DNA of 64,000 nucleotides from Dictyobacter formicarum. Its GTDB lineage: Bacteria; Chloroflexota; Ktedonobacteria; Ktedonobacterales; Ktedonobacteraceae. Shown piece after piece: positions 60,401-64,000 of the stretch. A model generated the notes under the pieces. The model saw only the letters and a list, made by a program, of their open reading frames with translations. It ran no database searches and was not told the DNA's origin. Location: NCBI RefSeq assembly GCF_016587435.1, contig NZ_BNJJ01000012.1:62001-126000 (forward strand), read 5' to 3'. A program made the translations under genes and the position numbers. Numbering within the stretch: position 1 is the stretch's first letter; each line of letters begins with the position of its first letter.

Positions 60401-60872
60401 TGTAGAGTTGCTGGCTGGTTGGCTGATTGGGCACCGTCGAAACATTCAAGCTCCCCACTGGCACATCGGCAACTTCCGGTAACTCAAGCTGAGCGGACGG
60501 CAGATCGTCCTGCATCTTCCAAAAAGGAGAGCCCCACAGCTTGATCGCATCCAGGGCCAACATATCTTTGAGATTGGCCAGCACATGCACAAAAAAGACG
60601 CCCGCGCGCCCATAATCATCCTTGCCTGCATAGGCACGATGGAGGATAATGGGTCCCTTCTCCGTCTTGATATAAGCCAGGCTATAGGGAGAAGATGTAG
60701 TGTTTATATCATAAGGATTAACGCCCTCAGGCAATTCATAATGCAGGTGCCGCTCAATTTCCCGGTGCCAATCGCCCTGCAAATCCATCAATTCATGTGA
60801 GGCCGCACGCACTCGATGCCCAGTCACACTACCCAGACCAAAAGTTGACCAGGTATACCAGAGTTGATCCAT
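57468..60872 (-). CDS. GAP1-like (GTPase-associated) protein, long form
   Basis: 1134 residues. GAP1-N-like domain at residues of about 1-260: starts MDQLWYTWSTFGLGSVTGHR, has HRAYAGKDDYGRAGVFFVHV and LPPYLTDVATFSTYEARI. A helical middle of about 600 residues follows, then a disordered Pro/Gln/Ser linker (about 880-960) and a C-terminal helical region (YQVTLEEAKAFKELRLLYMI ...). The 3' half of the gene is clearly more AT-rich than the 5' half. TAGGAG precedes ATG 60872. It follows the GTPase gene by 79 bp; together they form the core of this unit. Confidence 0.65.
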   Translation of the reverse strand: MDQLWYTWSTFGLGSVTGHRVRAASHELMDLQGDWHREIERHLHYELPEGVNPYDINTTSSPYSLAYIKTEKGPIILHRAYAGKDDYGRAGVFFVHVLANLKDMLALDAIKLWGSPFWKMQDDLPSAQLELPEVADVPVGSLNVSTVPNQPTSQQLYTQNLTFLIESYLSLGDWQNIYIETYAEEGIHAASEHNAELIWGLLHCLPPYLTDVATFSTYEARIEQSPARISSTCFASLDALQRSRPHDGPTLKCAYGRDGGSLFLEATVPPQADVDEATTASTSQSSTEQQQLRHNYARYVVAKLLGGSEKDLKELEALFNLSVDWHIKDSATFLLAYKLFTSDKLTEEDMRIVLMPERATALLMPETVRDAVLQFIFAHPQWWSEGGQEAWQQLYQRTADTPGLARTLNDFATYIKDKTIVDLIGGNPGRANMYLSLLSTIAPPKHQQRLWRSLLEGLTPRLDENRQQYPYELLDPTFYACLLENCSYISDLPDDILHPWLRVPWDKIRILCQQNITPAWKARAIAWLILLDPNPLPENIVAIVTSVQEDYEAALKYIVCFEEANPAISNLIMMIKDFGYQYGASAVSQLLFTHLLDASDIERLLKETRLKWSEGDALFLQHWEFLLLAAPDVPIVIKCVERFFNKLSDASLLTQPGTVSLLKMVSERMTHSPSLMEAVEDWTSIKQTVHISPNTGASWLVRSEKELDHLVSTIQKLSLQKDSYYRTRLFRYLITAIKSNEDLERCKRYFHHTFFTPQNGRMAFIRELDLLVGEIHQPQMKPDLLLPYIYQTILDAWDYPRKKKEEVLPELLGSLLQNADKKTFDFIDHNNKWPGDIEKEWKHYSADLRPNSLLGFIPIPWRSSKKSETAKLPAISPNPTTQVSHSHAPVPAQGLQLSQRRLPVMHQSTPNVAKPLTSQFVAQPSSKSRSLPTAHNLMQKEQAQPNVATPQTNHPSSGDLPMLDNNIVAQLGKYQVTLEEAKAFKELRLLYMIFRDRLDKINAGDDYKVLTANELIRFDQNTIREAIYALVHDGYINEALCRLESFSKQQIDERANEIIEKLQREKEYIKLVRKGKYSNEDLKDVIGVLLRARMWESELLKQKKDLRTWISTNFSKDIWYNNELINWEKKGLNI

Positions 60873-60951
60873 CGCACGTCGCTCCTATCTATTCATAAAC
60901 ATGCCCACCCATAGGTGCGAGGCTGGCCCCGCTTGGGGGCTAGAGTAAATA

Positions 60952-62094
60952 TCATTCAGCCTCAATTACATTTAATTTCCACAAAATCCAGAGCAGGGGA
61001 TCGAGACAACGTAATGGTTCGATGGCAGGATATTTGCCTTTTTCTGGCGCCCAACCTGTGGACGAAATAGCGAAGAAGGAGACGGTGGTAAATAATTCGC
61101 TTGACTGCACCAATACCTTGTCACCAACGCGCAGAATAAGCTTCTGGACCTCCTCATTGATGGCCGCGAAATCTGCCGTATTCAAGCGGTTGGTAGACGT
61201 TGTCTCGCGCAGGAACTGCGTTGTTGCCTCCTGCGAGCGCACAACATATTTCAAGAGGTCCGCTTTAGACAGCGCAATCGCCACCGGAATATCAATTGGG
61301 GAACCCGCAGCTAAACCCTGTCCCATTCTGAACGTCTCGGAAATACGATTCAATACTTCCGAAGAACTGCGCTCACGGATGGCGCCGGGCTTGAGGTCAA
61401 TTGGCAACGCCTTCACAATATTGGGCATCGTCAGCGGATCAGCCAGAAAAATAATTGCCGAGGCATTCAGCACATAAGAGCTATACTGCACCATGCGATC
61501 CTGCTCAGCCAGATCTTCGCCGGAAGAGTCATAGAAAAAGAGATTGATGCTTTTAGCCGGCTTCCACCAGGTCTCTTTCTTGAAGATCAGCTCATAGATC
61601 AAAGGCTCATTGATTTCTGAGTGCGCTCTCGGTGTCAAAGGGATAGGCTGTAAATTACCAAACACGGGCTGATAAAATTTTGATTGATAGATCGCATCGG
61701 TCTTACCCCAGCCTACAATTCTGCTGCACCCGATCAACTGAAGTGCCTGTCGTTGCTTCAACAAATGAATACAAGAAGCGATATAATGACTTTTACCTGC
61801 AGAGCCGTCACCAATAATAGCAATCGTATAATTTTTTGAATATTCTATATTATAAGGCAAAACACGTTTACAGTTTATATTCGGGCACTGACGTCCAGCT
61901 AACTGCCGGGTATATTTTTTCCCTCGAGTAGCAGTAATCCAGAAATGAGACAAAAGCTTCAAGAGGTCATCGGTAGGAGCCTTCTGCATCACGAGATTTG
62001 GATTCAAACCCGAAACGATATCAGCAGACCCGGGATAAAATTCTGTCCCACAACTCGGGCATGTCACCTTACGCCAGGGAGCAATAAATGCCAT
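60952..62094 (-). CDS. Zinc-ribbon P-loop GTPase
   Basis: 380 residues. N-terminal zinc-binding pairs (CPSCGTEFYPGS at 12-23; CPNINC at 70-75). P-loop GDGSAGKSHYIAS (95-107, Walker A GxxxxGKS), Walker B/G3-like FFYDSSGEDLAEQD (about 187-200), and a G4-like SKADLL (about 276). It fits the DO-GTPase-type proteins found beside GAP1 domains. First gene of the leftward unit, divergent from the Hsp70-vWA gene 247 bp away. GTP specificity is inferred from the SKAD motif. Confidence 0.75.
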   Translation of the reverse strand: MAFIAPWRKVTCPSCGTEFYPGSADIVSGLNPNLVMQKAPTDDLLKLLSHFWITATRGKKYTRQLAGRQCPNINCKRVLPYNIEYSKNYTIAIIGDGSAGKSHYIASCIHLLKQRQALQLIGCSRIVGWGKTDAIYQSKFYQPVFGNLQPIPLTPRAHSEINEPLIYELIFKKETWWKPAKSINLFFYDSSGEDLAEQDRMVQYSSYVLNASAIIFLADPLTMPNIVKALPIDLKPGAIRERSSSEVLNRISETFRMGQGLAAGSPIDIPVAIALSKADLLKYVVRSQEATTQFLRETTSTNRLNTADFAAINEEVQKLILRVGDKVLVQSSELFTTVSFFAISSTGWAPEKGKYPAIEPLRCLDPLLWILWKLNVIEAE

Positions 62095-62340
62095 AGAAAT
62101 ATCCTCTTAAACAAAATAAGATAGATTGATATAATGCACTATTGGCCTGCGAAGATACTTTAAACTCCGCCAGCGTTTTTGGCTGCTCAATCTGTTGCAA
62201 TGTTCACGGAATAATAATAACATTAAAGAATGCTGATGCACAAATATGTCAAGTAAAATATAAAAAATTCCTATTGAAACGGGACTATCCGCTTATAGTA
62301 TCGATACTATTTGTATGCAGTAAAATCAGGAGTATCATCC

Positions 62341-64000
62341 ATGGGTAGATTTGTCGGTATTGACCTGGGAACTACATATTCAGCTATTGCCTTTATCAAT
62401 AGCGAAGGCAAAGCAGAGATAATCAAGAACAGCGATGACAATGTGGTGACACCTTCGGTTATTTCATTTGACAATGGCGTACCCGTTGTCGGTGAACAGG
62501 CACGCGAACAGATGGCGGCTGGCGCCACTGAAGTGGCATTACTCTTTAAGCGCTATATGGGCGATCCAGATTTTTTGCTGGCCTTTGGCGACAATGACTA
62601 CAATGCGACTGATCTGTCAGCGATTATTTTGCGCTATTTGAAGCTGTGTGCTGAAAACTATTTAGGCGAAGAAGTCACTGATGCTGTGATTACGGTACCC
62701 GCTTATTTCAAACATGTCCAGCGTACCGCTACTATTGAAGCGGGGAAAAAAGCTGGCTTGAATGTATTGCAGATCATCAGTGAGCCAACAGCGGCCGCAC
62801 TCGCCTATGGTCAGAGACCAGGTTCAAATACCCAGGAACAGCTCTTCCTGGTCTATGACCTGGGTGGTGGTACCTTCGACGTTTCGCTAGTCGCGATCAC
62901 CCCCACGGATCTACAGGTGATCGGTACTGATGGAGACGATAATCTGGGAGGTAAAGACTGGGATGATAGCCTGCTAAGCCACTTAGAGGCCCAGTTTGAG
63001 CAGGAGTTTGGGCGTGAATTATTTGGCGATGATGTTAATGCACTGCGTGTGCAGACAGAGGAGCTAAAGCGCAAGCTCAGCGCACGTCAGCAGGCCACTA
63101 TACGCGTGCAGGCTGCTGGCTGTGTGGGCAATTACAATGTCTCGCGCCAACAATTCGAGCAGATGACACAGGGATTGATGGAGCGCACCCAGCTCTTAAC
63201 CGAGCGTGTACTGCGAACCGCTGGCAAGAGTTGGTCCCAGATCACAGGCGTATTGCCCGTGGGTGGATCAACCCGCATGCCGATGGTCACCGACTACATC
63301 AAACGGATGTCGGGCAAGCCTCCCATGAGCGGTATCCATCCTGATGAAGCGGTCGCCCTGGGAGCAGCCATCCAGGCCGTCATGAGCATCCAGGACAGCC
63401 AGCCCGAGAGCCACTTCGTACTGCGCAGCGCACGCCATACAGAGAACGAGAGCCACTTCATATTGCGCAACCCACGCCGTACAGTAGATGTGATCGCGCA
63501 TAGCCTGGGTCTGATCGCCGAGAGCTTTGATCGCAATCGCTATATCAATAGTTTTATTATTCCCAAAAATGCCCCGATTCCCACTCAGCAGACGCGTCCC
63601 TTCGAGATGACACTGAGGCGCGATGGCAACACAGAGCTAGAAGTATTTCTCACCCAGGGCGAGACCGAAGATCCTCAGCAATGTTCATACCTGGGTCGCT
63701 ATATTTTCCGCCACTTTCCACGCCTAAATAGTAAGACAGCTATCCTCAATATTACTTACGCCTATGACAAAAATGGTACCGTCACTATCTCAGCCATCGA
63801 GCAAACAACAGGCCAGCTACTAGACCTCGAGATTCAGCCGGTGCCGGCCGATATACCCGGGCGCTTCTTAGTCAGTCCCCTGGAGCAGCAAACCACAAAA
63901 GAAGAGTTCACCACCGTTTACCTTGATATCGATACTTCCGGCAGTATGTCTGGCAGGCCCTTGAAAGAGGCTAAGAAGGCCGCCCATCAATTTGTACAGC
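62341..64000 (+). CDS. Hsp70 fused to a von Willebrand A domain (3' end outside the window)
   Basis: ATG 62341 has CAGGAG upstream, and the frame is open to the window end (553 codons visible). Residues 1-500 are a full Hsp70 (FVGIDLGTTYSAIAFINSEG, YDLGGGTFDVSLVAI, QIISEPTAAALAYG, LPVGGSTRMPMVTDYI) with the beta domain. Then TTVYLDIDTSGSMSGRPLKE begins a vWA domain with the MIDAS DxSGS motif. A 14-residue tandem repeat, ESHFVLRSARHTEN/ESHFILRNPRRTVD (63406-63489), interrupts the Hsp70 part. Together with the other Hsp70s it suggests clients or partners presented by a metal-dependent adhesion-type domain. Confidence 0.85.
   Translation, partial: MGRFVGIDLGTTYSAIAFINSEGKAEIIKNSDDNVVTPSVISFDNGVPVVGEQAREQMAAGATEVALLFKRYMGDPDFLLAFGDNDYNATDLSAIILRYLKLCAENYLGEEVTDAVITVPAYFKHVQRTATIEAGKKAGLNVLQIISEPTAAALAYGQRPGSNTQEQLFLVYDLGGGTFDVSLVAITPTDLQVIGTDGDDNLGGKDWDDSLLSHLEAQFEQEFGRELFGDDVNALRVQTEELKRKLSARQQATIRVQAAGCVGNYNVSRQQFEQMTQGLMERTQLLTERVLRTAGKSWSQITGVLPVGGSTRMPMVTDYIKRMSGKPPMSGIHPDEAVALGAAIQAVMSIQDSQPESHFVLRSARHTENESHFILRNPRRTVDVIAHSLGLIAESFDRNRYINSFIIPKNAPIPTQQTRPFEMTLRRDGNTELEVFLTQGETEDPQQCSYLGRYIFRHFPRLNSKTAILNITYAYDKNGTVTISAIEQTTGQLLDLEIQPVPADIPGRFLVSPLEQQTTKEEFTTVYLDIDTSGSMSGRPLKEAKKAAHQFVQ

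Noticed and set aside
1..64000. CRISPR arrays, tRNA or rRNA genes
   Set aside because: No regularly spaced direct repeats of 25-40 bp, no cloverleaf with GTTCRANNC-type arm and acceptor, and no rRNA-like sequence were seen.

Overview
The window looks like a piece of a bacterial chromosome with roughly 50% GC, dense in insertion sequences. The gene set suggests a large-genome soil bacterium of the Chloroflexota, most likely class Ktedonobacteria: NarL-type two-component pairs, IS630/IS701/IS110/IS4 elements, GrpE/Hsp70/CHAT gene clusters and many small GC-rich intergenic hairpin repeats. The taxonomic call is an inference from gene content; there is no rRNA or other marker gene here.

Layout. 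0-5.3 kb: the start of a kinase-like gene, a VC0807-type membrane protein, a NarL-type sensor kinase with its response regulator, a tiny His-rich membrane protein and a membrane-anchored protein of unknown function. 5.3-17.4 kb: a LacI-type regulator gene cut after its third codon by an 8.6-kb nest of transposons. The nest is IS630 copy A (itself broken by an IS110), IS701, a second IS630 type, an inverted IS701 and an inverted IS630 copy B. On the far side lie the missing first codons of lacI and, divergently, a GH4 (MelA-type) glycosidase gene that the regulator probably served. 17.5-40.5 kb: ordinary housekeeping and accessory genes (PadR, LysR with a divergent 41-residue membrane peptide, a hydrolase, a HAMP-like membrane protein, a TerC/YjbE protein, an excisionase-type HTH protein, FemAB, a Tat-exported protein, peroxiredoxin, Nif3, a Gfo/Idh oxidoreductase, a histidine phosphatase, RecD2, a YbdK-type ligase and FUSC). 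They are separated by several long perfect palindromes and two dispersed repeat families.

40.7-64 kb: one coherent cluster of four transcription units. (i, minus) zinc-ribbon protein, membrane protein, an Hsp70 split at an A8 tract, and a zinc-ribbon/TPR/CHAT protease. (ii, plus) GrpE-like protein, Hsp70, a 994-residue protein with two degenerate J-like domains, zinc ribbons and fibronectin-III-like repeats, and a GAP1-like protein. (iii, minus) a zinc-ribbon P-loop GTPase, a 1134-residue second GAP1-like protein, a two-TM coiled-coil membrane protein and a membrane-anchored exported-domain protein. (iv, plus) an Hsp70 fused to a von Willebrand A domain, running off the window. I read this as a multi-chaperone, GTPase-centred, membrane-linked signalling or conflict system with a caspase-like effector; the function is inferred.

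The strongest sequence-level results are three. The lacI reading frame is restored exactly by removing the transposon nest. The noncoding end of the IS110 carries, in the expected order, four short guide segments that match its own ends and its actual insertion site, that is, a candidate bridge RNA. A dispersed repeat family has conserved arms that frame long perfect palindromes whose stem sequence differs at every locus.
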